The notes beneath the pieces were generated by a model. The model was given only the letters and a program-made list of their open reading frames with translations, ran no database searches and was not told where the DNA came from. Positions 7,327 to 15,254 of a stretch of DNA of 64,000 bases are shown piece by piece. The stretch is from the NCBI GenBank assembly GCA_018499965.2, contig JAHBAS020000006.1, positions 1-64,000 on the forward strand. Direction: 5' to 3'. Each line of letters starts with the position of its first letter. Positions within the stretch are counted from its first letter, which is position 1. This DNA comes from Candidatus Uhrbacteria bacterium. Lineage in GTDB: Bacteria > Patescibacteriota > Patescibacteriia > 2-12-FULL-60-25. Both the position numbers and the translations under genes were made by a program.

Positions 7327-7971
7327 ATGTTACTCCAGCTTCTCTTTTCCGATCCCATGCTCTTCGCGGCTGTCCTGCTTGCGATCATTGTCGCACTTAC
7401 GGTCCATGAATATTCCCATGCCGTAACCGCCTATGTATTAGGTGATCCTACGGCAGAACGTATGGGGCGTCTATCCTTGAATCCGCTTACGCATCTTGAT
7501 CCGGTCGGATTCATCATGATGCTGATCGTGGGTTTTGGGTATGCGAAGCCGGTTCCATACAATCCGCATAATTTACGCAATCTTCGTCGAGATCCGGTTT
7601 TAGTAGGACTGGCCGGACCATTCTCTAACCTTCTTTTGGCTACGATCGGCGCATACGCGGCCCTTTTCTTTGAACGAACGCTTGGAAATTCCAATCTCTT
7701 GGTACAGTTTTTGGTTTTTTTGGCTTATATTAACGTAAATCTTGCGGTTTTTAACCTTCTTCCCATTCCTCCCTTGGATGGATCGAGCGTGTTGCTTGCT
7801 TGGCTTCATGGTCCAAAATGGGCGCATGCCAGGGCGGTCCTCGTGCAGCAGGGCCCGATGATTCTCATTGCTGCGATCATCATTGATTCCGTGAGCGGCC
7901 TTGGATTTTTCTCCCGAATCTTTACCTTTTTCGGAAACGCCTTCTTTGCGTTGATCGGCATCTCCCTATGA
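7327..7971 (+). CDS. site-2 protease family (M50) intramembrane zinc metalloprotease
   Basis: A 214-residue membrane protease. The first hydrophobic segment carries the zinc/catalytic motif H27-EYS-H31 (HExxH), and the conserved NLLPIPPLDG near residue 150 supplies the third zinc ligand. Further hydrophobic segments give about six membrane passes. This small form lacks PDZ domains, as in the YwhC/Rip-like minimal group. The track start (7225) would overlap the rpmB promoter region and add a non-hydrophobic leader, so the ATG at 7327 is used. The substrate is unknown; such proteases cleave membrane-bound regulators or signal-peptide remnants. The next gene overlaps its stop by ATGA. Confidence 0.88.
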   Translation: MLLQLLFSDPMLFAAVLLAIIVALTVHEYSHAVTAYVLGDPTAERMGRLSLNPLTHLDPVGFIMMLIVGFGYAKPVPYNPHNLRNLRRDPVLVGLAGPFSNLLLATIGAYAALFFERTLGNSNLLVQFLVFLAYINVNLAVFNLLPIPPLDGSSVLLAWLHGPKWAHARAVLVQQGPMILIAAIIIDSVSGLGFFSRIFTFFGNAFFALIGISL

Positions 7972-9329
7972 TCGTCTCTTCCTCTTCGCGGTCAGATATC
8001 TTCGCAAAGCCATGGCAGGGATTTCGTTCGTGGTTCGTGAGCTCTCTCGCGTGTATCGCTATTTTTGAATTTCTCGCGCTTTTTGCCTGGAAAGTCGAAA
8101 GTGAGCGGGTGATTGATCTTACGATTGGAATGATCGGTATTCCGGCTGGGGCTTTTGCTATTATCGTGTGTATTGCCATGCTTTGGGCGGGTTTCGGCTC
8201 TGTTTCGCTCGGAAACGCCCTTGCATTCGTTACGCGTTTTTTGCCGATTGCTTGGGCAATTCCACTTTTTGACATCATTCGGACGTACGGAAACGGCGTG
8301 GTCCTCGGTCCGCCAAAGCTCAACGGGCTTTCCTATGTCTATGCGAGCCTGACCGGCGGAGTGTTGCCGATAACCTCTGGTATTCCTATTGGGATGCGTT
8401 TGGGGATGTTTTTGGGCGCTTGCGGGGTCGGCATCGTCGCCTGGCAGGTTTCACGTCGATGGTGGAAGGGGATTGTTTCCGGCTTGATCGTGAGTGCGGT
8501 TTTTATCTCGCTGATCAGCTCATTCTCATTTTTGGCGATTTCTCGATCGCCGTTCTCCGTAGAAAGCTGGACGGCGAAGTCCGTTGAAATCACGCGTCGC
8601 GCGACCATGGTATTGAGCCAGGGGTATTGGTGGAACAGTGCGTATGATCGTTTTCCAAGCGCGGTTGATGGGCAAACGGATGTCGCAATCAGGTTGGCAG
8701 CGGCCGGTTCCGCCGTTTTTATCCTCGGATTCGTGCTTTTACTGGCTTTTTTTCTGTTTCAAAAGGCGCGATGGCGAATGTTTAAGCGCTTCTTCATTAC
8801 CCTGCCTGCGGCGGAGATGTTGGTTGCGTTGGGTTTGGGTGCAGGATGCGCCTGGTCGGTCCTATCTCGGCAAACCAAAGGATGGACGTTTTTTATCGCC
8901 TCTGCCGTCGCGGTTCTTATTGTGCTTGCGCTTCGTGTCTCGTCTGCGCTAAGGTCTGATCTTGCTACTTCGATAGAACAAGGTGAGGATTCGCGAAGAG
9001 GGGATCTCGGAGTAGAGTCTGCCCGATCTATAGCGTCTGGAGCTGAATGGTATGCGGTGGCTGGGGCATGGGTACTCGGTTGGCCGATCGTTATCTCCGT
9101 TATCGTTGCGCTTGCGGCTTCTGCGCTCAGTCGAGACCGGAATTGGATCGCATGGCCTGTATTTAAGCCTGTTTCCAATGCTATTGGGCTTTCGGCTCTT
9201 GCAGCAATCGGCTTTTTTTTCCTTTCGCAAAAGGCGGTTATGAGCACGGGTCTTCTCGCGGCGATTCTCGCGGCATTCCTCTTTTCCTGCGCGATGTCTT
9301 GGGTCTGGCAGAAGATCGCCGTGAAGTGA
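7968..9329 (+). CDS. polytopic membrane protein of unknown function (453 aa)
   Basis: I do not recognise this family. The protein has roughly ten or more hydrophobic segments distributed over its full length, with a soluble loop around residues 190-225 (SPFSVESWTAKSVEITRRATM) and a polar loop near 325-350. It starts within the stop codon of the M50 protease gene (ATGA), so it is translationally coupled to it; a link such as substrate, partner or shared envelope role is plausible but unproved. No transporter signature, ATP-binding site or catalytic motif is obvious. It ends just upstream of the str-operon promoter. Confidence 0.7.
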   Translation: MIVSSSSRSDIFAKPWQGFRSWFVSSLACIAIFEFLALFAWKVESERVIDLTIGMIGIPAGAFAIIVCIAMLWAGFGSVSLGNALAFVTRFLPIAWAIPLFDIIRTYGNGVVLGPPKLNGLSYVYASLTGGVLPITSGIPIGMRLGMFLGACGVGIVAWQVSRRWWKGIVSGLIVSAVFISLISSFSFLAISRSPFSVESWTAKSVEITRRATMVLSQGYWWNSAYDRFPSAVDGQTDVAIRLAAAGSAVFILGFVLLLAFFLFQKARWRMFKRFFITLPAAEMLVALGLGAGCAWSVLSRQTKGWTFFIASAVAVLIVLALRVSSALRSDLATSIEQGEDSRRGDLGVESARSIASGAEWYAVAGAWVLGWPIVISVIVALAASALSRDRNWIAWPVFKPVSNAIGLSALAAIGFFFLSQKAVMSTGLLAAILAAFLFSCAMSWVWQKIAVK

Positions 9330-9342
9330 GTTGTTTGTGCTC

Positions 9343-9372
9343 TTGACGATTTACCTTGTTCGCTGGTATAGT
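9343..9372 (+). promoter_or_regulatory. str operon promoter
   Basis: TTGACG (9343-9348), 18-base spacer, TATAGT (9367-9372). It predicts transcription from about 9379, giving rpsL a leader of about 40 bases. Confidence 0.8.
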
Positions 9373-9418
9373 TCCGCCGCTAATTTCGGCCATCAAGGCC
9401 TCTCCATTTAAGGAATTC

Positions 9419-9847
9419 ATGCCTACTGTCAACCAGTTACTGCGGAAGAGCCGCACACAGACCCGGGTCAAATCAAAGAGCCCGGCTCTTCAGTATACCC
9501 TCGACACCATTCATCGTCATCGAACGGACCTCCGTCGCGGATCTTCGTTTAAGCGTGGCGTATGTACAAAGGTGAAGACCGTCACCCCAAAGAAGCCGAA
9601 CTCGGCTCTCCGAAAGGTTGCTCGTGTCCGCCTTTCCAACGGTGAAGAAGTCACGGCATACATTCCAGGAGAGGGTCATAACCTTCAGGAGCACTCCATC
9701 GTCCTCATTCGAGGCGGTCGCGTGAAAGACCTTCCTGGTGTCCGTTATCACATCGTTCGAGGTGTCTTTGATACCCAGGGCGTTGATAGTCGCCGCCGCG
9801 GTCGTTCCCTTTACGGAACGAAGCGTCCTAAGGTGAAGGCATCGTAA
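9419..9847 (+). CDS. rpsL: small ribosomal subunit protein uS12
   Basis: A 142-residue S12, a decoding-centre protein. The start [12 protein letters not shown] is canonical, and the conserved loops [17 protein letters not shown] and [12 protein letters not shown], which face the A site and where streptomycin resistance maps, are intact with Lys at the usual positions. The track ORF runs 21 codons further upstream; the ATG at 9419 has AAGGA a few bases before it. It is the first gene of the str operon and is followed by rpsG after 14 bases. The chain is slightly longer than E. coli S12 (124 aa), mainly by an insertion at residues 18-30 typical of many bacteria. Confidence 0.97.
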   Translation: MPTVNQLLRKSRTQTRVKSKSPALQYTLDTIHRHRTDLRRGSSFKRGVCTKVKTVTPKKPNSALRKVARVRLSNGEEVTAYIPGEGHNLQEHSIVLIRGGRVKDLPGVRYHIVRGVFDTQGVDSRRRGRSLYGTKRPKVKAS

Positions 9848-9861
9848 TGCATTGAAATGGT

Positions 9862-10329
9862 ATGCGAGGAAAACAAGCCCCAAAACGATATATTAACCCA
9901 GACCCAAAGCACGCTCGAGTAGACGTCGCGAAGTTTGTGAACTACGTCATGGAGAGCGGAAAGAAGGCGACGGCACAGCGTGTTGTGTACGGAGCATTCG
10001 ATATCATTGCTGAAAAGACCAAGAAGGATCCAATGGAAGTCTTTGATGCAGCCATGAAGAACGTGAGCCCACTCTTGGAAGTCAAATCCAAGCGCGTTGG
10101 TGGCGCCAACTACCAGATCCCAATGCAGGTTCGTGCAGAACGCCGCGTGCAGCTCGCGTATCGCTGGATGCTTGCCGCTGCTCGCGCGACCAAGGGAAAG
10201 CCAATGGCGCAGCGCCTTGCTCAGGAGATCATTTCAGCAGCCGAAGGTGTTGGAGAGGCTGTCAAGAAGAAGCAGGATGTACAGCGCATGGCAGAAGCCA
10301 ACCGCGCCTTCGCGCACTTTGCGCGCTAA
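9862..10329 (+). CDS. rpsG: small ribosomal subunit protein uS7
   Basis: A 155-residue S7, the primary binder of the 16S rRNA 3' domain, which shapes the exit site. The typical start (MRGKQAPKRYINPDPKH), the helix KFVNYVMESGKKATAQRVVYGA, and RRVGGANYQIP-like KRVGGANYQIPMQVRAERR are all present; the C-terminal AEANRAFAHFAR is conserved. It is second in the str operon. After its stop a terminator-like hairpin precedes a fresh -10 box for fusA, so fusA may be transcribed both by read-through and independently. Confidence 0.97.
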   Translation: MRGKQAPKRYINPDPKHARVDVAKFVNYVMESGKKATAQRVVYGAFDIIAEKTKKDPMEVFDAAMKNVSPLLEVKSKRVGGANYQIPMQVRAERRVQLAYRWMLAAARATKGKPMAQRLAQEIISAAEGVGEAVKKKQDVQRMAEANRAFAHFAR

Positions 10330-10380
10330 GGAGCGTATGGACGACGGCGCTGCTGGTTGCATTGTTTCTGAATCCATGAA

Positions 10381-10407
10381 GATGGCGTAGGAATACGCCG
10401 TCTTTTT
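10381..10407 (+). terminator. terminator or attenuator between rpsG and fusA
   Basis: GATGGCGTA-ggaa-TACGCCGTC followed by T5. It sits inside the str operon, so it may set the rpsLG to fusA ratio. Confidence 0.7.
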
Positions 10408-10415
10408 CGTCACTC

Positions 10416-10421
10416 TATAAT
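10416..10421 (+). promoter_or_regulatory. -10 box of fusA (near-leaderless)
   Basis: A perfect TATAAT ends 10 bases before the fusA ATG, predicting a leader of about 3-4 bases. No good -35 box is seen; the terminator stem occupies that place. Confidence 0.6.
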
Positions 10422-10431
10422 CTAAAATACT

Positions 10432-12513
10432 ATGCCACGAGAATACTCCCTCGAACTTACCCGAAACTTCGGGATCATCGCTCACATCGACGCCGGAAAA
10501 ACGACGTGTTCTGAGCGCGTATTGTTCTACACCGGAAAGAAGCACAAGATCGGTGAAGTGCATGAAGGTGAAGCGACCATGGACTGGATGGAGCAGGAAC
10601 AGGAGCGCGGCATCACGATCACCTCTGCGGCAACGACCTGTTTTTGGAAAGGTCATCGCATGAACCTCATCGATACTCCGGGACACGTGGACTTCACGAT
10701 TGAAGTCGAACGTTCGCTTCGCGTGCTCGATGGCGCCGTGACCGTGTTCGATGGCGTGGCTGGTGTGGAACCACAATCGGAAACCGTGTGGCGTCAGGCG
10801 GACAAGTACAATGTGCCTCGCATGTGTTTCGTGAACAAGCTCGATCGCACGGGTGCGGATTTCGAAAAGGACGTGCAGTCGATCCGTACGCGTCTTACGA
10901 AGCGCGCTTATCCGATCCAGCTCCCAGTCGGATCCGAAGCGAACTTCAAGGGCATCATCGACCTCATCACGATGCGCACCTACATGTATCAGGATGAACT
11001 CGGTCAGGTGATCACGGATGAAGAAATCCCAGCAGATTTGCGCGAGCATGCAGACGCAAAGCGCGCAGAGTTCCTCGAAGCGCTTTCGGAAACGGATGAA
11101 GTGCTCATGAACAAGTATCTCGCTGGTGAAACGTTGACGGTCGATGAAATCAAGAAGTCGCTCCGAAAAGCTGTTATCTCGAACCAGTTGATTCCGGTCT
11201 TGTTGGGATCTGCATTGAAGAACAAGGGCGTTCAGATGTTGCTCGACGCGATCGTGGATTACCTCCCAAGTCCGCTCGATGTTCCTCCGGTTCCTGGCCA
11301 CGCCATTGATGATGAAACCGTGCTCATGGAACGTCATGCGTCCGACGAAGAGCCGTTTACAGCACTCGCGTTCAAAGTGATGACCGATCCGTACGTCGGA
11401 AAGCTCATCTTCTTCCGCGTATACGCCGGAAAGATTTCCGCAGGTTCATACGTGTTGAACGCGACGACGGGTGAGCGTGAACGCTTGAGCCGTATCGTGC
11501 GAATGCACGCCAACTCGCGTGAAGAAGTGCAGGAAGTGTTCGCGGGTGAAATCGCGGCTGCGGTCGGATTGAAAGGAACGTTCACTGGCCACACGCTCTG
11601 CGATGAAAAGAACGGCATCGTGCTCGAAAGCATCAAGGCGCCAGAGCCGGTGATCTCCATTGCCATCGAACCGAAGACCAAGGCTGACCAGGATAAGATG
11701 GGTATCGCGCTCCAGAAGCTCGCCGAAGAAGATCCATCCTTCCGTGTTCATACGGATGAAGAAACGCTCCAGACGATCATCGAAGGTATGGGTGAACTTC
11801 ACCTTGATATCATCGTGGACCGCATGAAGCGCGAGTTCCAGGTGGAAGCGAATGTCGGTAAGCCACAGGTCGCCTACCGTGAAACGATTACGGGTGAAGC
11901 GGAAGCCGAAGGGAAATTCGTCCGTCAGTCCGGCGGTCGCGGTCAGTACGGTCACTGCCACCTCCGCGTGAAGCCACGCGAGAGCGGTGCCGGATACGAA
12001 TTCATCGACGAAGTGAAGGGCGGCGCGATTCCTCGCGAATACATCCCAGCCGTGAACAAGGGTGTTCAGGAAGCTATGACACGCGGTGTGCTCGCCGGAT
12101 ATCCGTTGCAGGATGTTTCCGTAACGCTCGATGATGGTTCGTTCCACGAAGTCGACTCTTCCGAAGCCGCTTTCAAGATCGCGGGTTCCATGGCATTCCA
12201 GGAAGCCACGCGTCGCGCAGGTCTCGTGCTCCTCGAACCAACGATGAAACTCGAAGTCGTCACGCCGGAAGAATTCATGGGAGACGTGATCGGCGACTTG
12301 AACTCCCGTCGCGGTCAGGTGCAGGAAATGACAGAGCGCATGGGTATGAAGATCATCGTCGCCCTCGTTCCGCTCGCGGAAATGTTCGGCTACGTCACGT
12401 CGCTCCGATCCCTTTCCCAGGGCCGTGCATCTTCCACCATGGAATTTGATCACTACGCCCCAACTCCACGCAACGTCGCAGACGCGATCATCGAAGGTCG
12501 CAATAAGAAATAG
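10432..12513 (+). CDS. fusA: elongation factor G
   Basis: A 693-residue translocation GTPase of full length. The P-loop AHIDAGKTT (residues 17-25), the DTPGHVDF switch II motif, and [10 protein letters not shown] for guanine recognition are intact. The later domains show VAYRETI and the domain IV/V region ([32 protein letters not shown]). It is the canonical EF-G paralogue, since it sits in the str operon. Unusually, tuf does not follow directly: 2.7 kb of small unknown genes intervenes. The -10 box at 10416 suggests initiation on a nearly leaderless mRNA, with no SD. Confidence 0.98.
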   Translation: MPREYSLELTRNFGIIAHIDAGKTTCSERVLFYTGKKHKIGEVHEGEATMDWMEQEQERGITITSAATTCFWKGHRMNLIDTPGHVDFTIEVERSLRVLDGAVTVFDGVAGVEPQSETVWRQADKYNVPRMCFVNKLDRTGADFEKDVQSIRTRLTKRAYPIQLPVGSEANFKGIIDLITMRTYMYQDELGQVITDEEIPADLREHADAKRAEFLEALSETDEVLMNKYLAGETLTVDEIKKSLRKAVISNQLIPVLLGSALKNKGVQMLLDAIVDYLPSPLDVPPVPGHAIDDETVLMERHASDEEPFTALAFKVMTDPYVGKLIFFRVYAGKISAGSYVLNATTGERERLSRIVRMHANSREEVQEVFAGEIAAAVGLKGTFTGHTLCDEKNGIVLESIKAPEPVISIAIEPKTKADQDKMGIALQKLAEEDPSFRVHTDEETLQTIIEGMGELHLDIIVDRMKREFQVEANVGKPQVAYRETITGEAEAEGKFVRQSGGRGQYGHCHLRVKPRESGAGYEFIDEVKGGAIPREYIPAVNKGVQEAMTRGVLAGYPLQDVSVTLDDGSFHEVDSSEAAFKIAGSMAFQEATRRAGLVLLEPTMKLEVVTPEEFMGDVIGDLNSRRGQVQEMTERMGMKIIVALVPLAEMFGYVTSLRSLSQGRASSTMEFDHYAPTPRNVADAIIEGRNKK

Positions 12514-12518
12514 ATTAG

Positions 12519-12590
12519 GTCCGTAGGGGCGAGGTCCCCTCGCCCTCTCAGCAAGAAAAAGCTCTCTCGGAAACGGGGGAGTTTTTCATT
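12519..12590 (+). repeat. terminator repeat, short copy (fusA terminator)
   Basis: GTCCGTAGGGGCGAGG...CTCGCCCTCTCAGCAAGAAAAAGCTCTCTCGGAAACGG... matches the terminator half of the repeats at 12929 and 6837 almost base for base. The stem CTCTCTCG-gaaa-CGGGGGAG with T5 should end the fusA transcript. It lacks the long hairpin and the TTGACGCTC end. Confidence 0.8.
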
Positions 12591-12722
12591 GTCTAAACCA
12601 TGATTCTCAGGATTCATTCTGCCATGGTTGTTTTGAAAGAATAGTATAAGCCATTGCTCAGACATTGTTTTTTTTCTGCTCCAAATATATGCTTCTTAAA
12701 TATTCTCCTAATAATAAAAAAT

Positions 12723-12926
12723 ATGTCTTTTGAAAGTTCACCACAGAATGTAGAGGAGGCGGAGCGAAAGGCTTTTGAAATAGCAGGTAAGCTCGATGAA
12801 ATTTTTCTAGATACCAAATTTAGTGTGTTAGAGCATGCCATTCGCATGATGGGAGCAAATACAAGAGAAACCTTAAAATTGGCGCTTCTGAAGGCTGAAA
12901 GAGTAGCGATTGAAGCAGAGAAATAA
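12723..12926 (+). CDS. small helical protein of unknown function (67 aa)
   Basis: A 67-residue acidic, fully helical-looking protein (NVEEAERKAFEIAGKLDEIFLDTKFSVLEHAIRMMG) with no motif that I recognise. The track ORF adds 23 upstream codons with no signal; the ATG at 12723 is preceded by A/T-rich sequence without an SD. Its bases are clearly more A/T-rich than the flanking ribosomal genes, including the 130 bases upstream. It is the first gene of the island between fusA and tuf and is boxed in by terminator repeats on both sides, so it forms its own transcription unit. Its reading frame is uninterrupted, but reality as a gene is moderate. Confidence 0.5.
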   Translation: MSFESSPQNVEEAERKAFEIAGKLDEIFLDTKFSVLEHAIRMMGANTRETLKLALLKAERVAIEAEK

Positions 12927-12928
12927 TG

Positions 12929-13085
12929 CGTAGGGGCGTCCGTCTAGGCGGACTCGCCCTCGCAGCAAGAAAAAAACTCTCTCGGAAACGAGGGAGTTTT
13001 TGTTTGGGGGAGTGGGGAGAGGGTAGTGAGTGAGTTCCTCTCCCCACTACCCACTACCCTCTACCCATTTTTGACGCTCATCCCG
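12929..13085 (+). repeat. terminator-hairpin-promoter repeat, copy 2 (forward)
   Basis: In order: GCGTAGGGGCGTCC..GGCGGACTCGCCCTC, terminator ACTCTCTCG-gaaa-CGAGGGAGTTTTTGTTTGGGG, a long hairpin of GGGGAGAGGGTAGTG type (13006-13066), and TTTTTGACGCTC. It ends the small gene at 12723-12926 and supplies the -35 of the next gene. The core hairpin is inverted relative to the flanks when compared with copy 1. Confidence 0.75.
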
Positions 13086-13099
13086 ACGTTTGCTTAAAT
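13071..13099 (+). promoter_or_regulatory. candidate promoter of the 132-aa gene
   Basis: TTGACG (13071-13076), 17-base spacer, TTAAAT (13094-13099). The -35 box is the last part of the repeat, as for copy 1. Confidence 0.5.
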
Positions 13100-13145
13100 G
13101 CGTTCACGCAGACGTTCCTTCTTCGTAAAGAAAGGGTTTCGCATC

Positions 13146-13544
13146 ATGGATGTTTTGGCAACAGGTACGATCACGATCACGCGTCGTCCGAAAGGCGAAG
13201 CGCCTCAATGGGTTCGGCAGGCATGGGTAGGTCTCACACTTCCGTGTCATCCCTATGTAGGTTTTCCAGATGCAGGTCTTGACCGAGGCGTTGTCTCCGG
13301 TGCTCCTGTCGAACGCAATGATTACGGATTCAGCGTTCCACAAGCCGAAGCTATTTACGCCCTCGGAGCAGCGCGTCGATCAGAGGCGGCAAGATGGTGG
13401 AAGTCTCAGGGATTTCCACAACCAGGCCAATGCTTCGGGTTTTCGGAGGAATGCGTAGATCCAAAGTCTGTCAAAGGCGTTCAGCGTCAAGTGATCAGGC
13501 CTTATGAATCGCTTGATCATTGTGGAACCGCAGATAGGGATTGA
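13146..13544 (+). CDS. protein of unknown function (132 aa)
   Basis: Unrecognised. A soluble protein beginning MDVLATGTITITRRPKGEAP, with beta-strand character in the first third and several Trp/Pro/Gly-rich segments (WVRQAWVGLTLPCHP, ARRWWKSQGFPQPG-like). Two Cys lie in QCFGFSEEC. The track start is 16 codons upstream; the ATG at 13146 follows AAAGGG with a spacing of about 9 and gives a clean N-terminus. It is in the fusA-tuf island and is driven by a promoter at the end of a repeat. The fold is not clear and no catalytic motif is visible. Confidence 0.55.
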   Translation: MDVLATGTITITRRPKGEAPQWVRQAWVGLTLPCHPYVGFPDAGLDRGVVSGAPVERNDYGFSVPQAEAIYALGAARRSEAARWWKSQGFPQPGQCFGFSEECVDPKSVKGVQRQVIRPYESLDHCGTADRD

Positions 13545-13589
13545 GGATGAGAGGAGTTGCTTCCACCTACCGAGCCAGGTCGGCTCAAC

Positions 13590-13618
13590 TTGACGGAGGT
13601 CAAAAATTCAGCTATTCT
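13590..13618 (+). promoter_or_regulatory. promoter of the 85-aa gene
   Basis: TTGACG (13590-13595), 17-base spacer, TATTCT (13613-13618); predicted start about 13625, leaving a leader of about 38 bases with an AAGGAG SD. Confidence 0.65.
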
Positions 13619-13662
13619 TGATCTCATCAGTCTTGCGGATGGTCCTAGAAAGGAGCACCTTG

Positions 13663-13920
13663 ATGTTTCAACAGAATACGGCATTCACGTCGTTCAGCTC
13701 GCGAGGAGATCAGGTTGAGGTTTTTGCTCAGGATTTCTCTAGTGGTCTCGATACTCCAACCGAACTCCTTGCGCATGCGCTTGCTACCAACGATTGGTGG
13801 ACGGCTCGATCTCTCATTTCCCGCATTCAAGCGGATGAAGATCTACGGGATCAATTCGATCCCGTACTACTGCAAGCGGCTGAGCAGGCATTGCAACACG
13901 GAGCGGCATCGCTCCAATAA
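13663..13920 (+). CDS. small acidic helical protein of unknown function (85 aa)
   Basis: Unrecognised 85-residue protein, acidic, with helices in TELLAHALATNDWWTARSLISRIQ and PVLLQAAEQALQHGA that look like a TPR-like or helical-repeat pair. No signal peptide or membrane segment. The ATG at 13663 follows AAAGGAGC at ideal spacing; the track start (13618) lies inside the promoter and is rejected. It has its own TTGACG-17-TATTCT promoter and a terminator, so it is monocistronic within the fusA-tuf island. Confidence 0.6.
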   Translation: MFQQNTAFTSFSSRGDQVEVFAQDFSSGLDTPTELLAHALATNDWWTARSLISRIQADEDLRDQFDPVLLQAAEQALQHGAASLQ

Positions 13921-13951
13921 ACCCCTGTTTTTCAGGGGATTCTCCAGAGAA

Positions 13952-13993
13952 GGGTCTCGCGTGCCTACGACGCGGGACCCATTTTCTTTTTTT
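13952..13993 (+). terminator. terminator after the 85-aa gene
   Basis: GGGTCTCGCGT-gcct-ACGACGCGGGACCC (one bulge/mismatch) followed by ATTTTCTTTTTTT. A smaller hairpin CCCCTG-ttttt-CAGGGG (13922-13938) directly follows the stop codon. Confidence 0.8.
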
Positions 13994-14139
13994 AGGGGAG
14001 TTAGGATGAGGTTCGGGGCTTCGCTCGACGCGATCGTGCAACGCTCTTGAGTGTGGAAAAAACGGCAGTCTGCCTATGGTATTGCTCATTCGAGCGGTAT
14101 ATACTAAAGTCATTCTTCACACACGTAAATTCATCCCCT

Positions 14140-14394
14140 ATGGCCATAAAATATACAGAATCTACAGGAGAAGACAGCAAGCCGAATGCGATTTTGGCCA
14201 TAGATAATGGCGACCTACAGGCTCTAAAAGAGGTGATGGAAACATACAACTTCATTGATCAGCAAGCATTATTGCGCTACGCATTGGTATCTCTTTTGTC
14301 TTCGGAAGACAATACGTTGTATATTCGCGAAGATGGAAATATCGTCGCCATGAAAATTGCAGACTTGCTTGTAAAGAAAGCGGATAAGACCTAA
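14140..14394 (+). CDS. small protein of unknown function, possibly ribbon-helix-helix-like (84 aa)
   Basis: An 84-residue protein with no assigned family. The central part (AILAIDNGDLQALKEVMETYNFIDQQALLRYALVSLL) has a strand-helix-helix pattern resembling ribbon-helix-helix DNA-binding proteins, followed by a beta hairpin (TLYIREDGNIVAMKIADLLVKK); this likeness is weak. The ATG at 14140 gives a start without SD; TATACT about 35 bases upstream is a likely -10. It is 7 bases from a tail-anchored protein gene and probably acts with it. Confidence 0.55.
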   Translation: MAIKYTESTGEDSKPNAILAIDNGDLQALKEVMETYNFIDQQALLRYALVSLLSSEDNTLYIREDGNIVAMKIADLLVKKADKT

Positions 14395-14401
14395 ATCATC
14401 T

Positions 14402-14647
14402 ATGCCGTTAAAAAAGAAGTCGGCACTCCCGTCAGAGCTTGAAGGCGTAGCCTTTGCTCAAGACGTAACTGCTCTACAGGATCACGTAGATAAATGCTAT
14501 TCTTCAGAACGGTATAAGGAATTTCAAGAATCTGTTGAGCATATACTTGATCGTTATTTGAAGGGAAAGGTCGGTTGGGTCGCAGCTGTCTGGATTGTAA
14601 CTGTTGTCGGCGGGATGTTGCTACAAAAATTTGTAAAAATTTTTTAA
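14402..14647 (+). CDS. tail-anchored small membrane protein (81 aa)
   Basis: A soluble helical region (LEGVAFAQDVTALQDHVDKCY...FQESVEHILDRYLKG) of about 60 residues is followed by a single C-terminal membrane segment (VGWVAAVWIVTVVGGMLLQKF) and a short basic end. No signal peptide, so it is likely tail-anchored with the N-terminus in the cytoplasm. It starts 7 bases after the preceding 84-aa gene. The pair (possible DNA-binding protein plus membrane protein) resembles the layout of small regulatory or toxin-antitoxin pairs, but no toxin motif is recognised. Confidence 0.55.
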   Translation: MPLKKKSALPSELEGVAFAQDVTALQDHVDKCYSSERYKEFQESVEHILDRYLKGKVGWVAAVWIVTVVGGMLLQKFVKIF

Positions 14648-14763
14648 TCTAATCCCACTACTTCTGCTGATCGCATTTTACTCTCGATTGTGTCTTGAAG
14701 GGATGTGTGCGCTTCTATCCCCATCTTGTCAGTTAAAACCGAGCATGGTCTGATGTCTTTATT

Positions 14764-15108
14764 ATGAGTCTGACCTCTATCCTGGATACTGCCCGAAAAT
14801 TGGGCATTCCCGTCGTTATTACCAATGATCGAGGAGATGCTCCTCAGGTCGTCATGCCCTTTGAAGATTTTGCCTCGATGGTTGGTGTGAACCTTCAAAA
14901 GGAACGTAAACCTCGTTTAACTTCTATCCCGAAGACGAAAGACGAGGTTGTTCAGGCACTCGAAGATCTCAAGGAAGAGGGTCGTATCCCGGATGAAGAG
15001 ATGTTCGGCGTATCTTCTGAAGAGATCGTGAACCTTCCTCCGGAAGCGGATCGATTGCTCGAAGACCACTTCTATTTTGAGCCACTTGATGACAAAGAAA
15101 GCCCATAA
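14764..15108 (+). CDS. protein of unknown function (114 aa)
   Basis: A 114-residue acidic protein. The N-terminus (LTSILDTARKLGIPVVITNDRG, then VVMPFEDFASMVG) has the look of a Phd/YefM-type antitoxin opening, but the rest is a charged, Glu-rich helical tail without a known motif. The start is the ATG at 14764; TTGTCA-17-TCTGAT places a possible promoter 8-36 bases upstream. Its stop lies within the loop region of a terminator (AAAGAAAGCCC...GGGGCTTTCTTT), so the terminator stem includes the last codons. It is the last island gene before tuf. Confidence 0.55.
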   Translation: MSLTSILDTARKLGIPVVITNDRGDAPQVVMPFEDFASMVGVNLQKERKPRLTSIPKTKDEVVQALEDLKEEGRIPDEEMFGVSSEEIVNLPPEADRLLEDHFYFEPLDDKESP

Positions 15109-15123
15109 AACGGGGCTTTCTTT
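15094..15123 (+). terminator. terminator overlapping a stop codon
   Basis: AAAGAAAGCCC-ataaaac-GGGGCTTTCTTT; the TAA of the 114-aa gene is in the loop. It separates the island from the tuf promoter. Confidence 0.8.
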
Positions 15124-15183
15124 GTAAGACAACTTATCTTTCCGTTTTTATTTTTCCGCTCTATTGAGGGCAGAATACGACCC

Positions 15184-15212
15184 TTGCGTTTCAGAATGAG
15201 TAGTGATATACT
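15184..15212 (+). promoter_or_regulatory. tuf promoter
   Basis: TTGCGT (15184-15189), 17-base spacer, TATACT (15207-15212). Predicted start about 15219. The S10-spc genes downstream may all depend on it. Confidence 0.75.
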
Positions 15213-15254
15213 CCTCCTACTTAATTGAAGCTCATATAATTCCCACGTATTCCT

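Noticed and set aside
10234-11337. 367-aa reverse ORF over rpsG/fusA
   Set aside because: Shadow of fusA, in the high-GC antisense frame; no start signal and no recognisable protein.
11446-12453. 335-aa reverse ORF
   Set aside because: Shadow of fusA with no family-like sequence.
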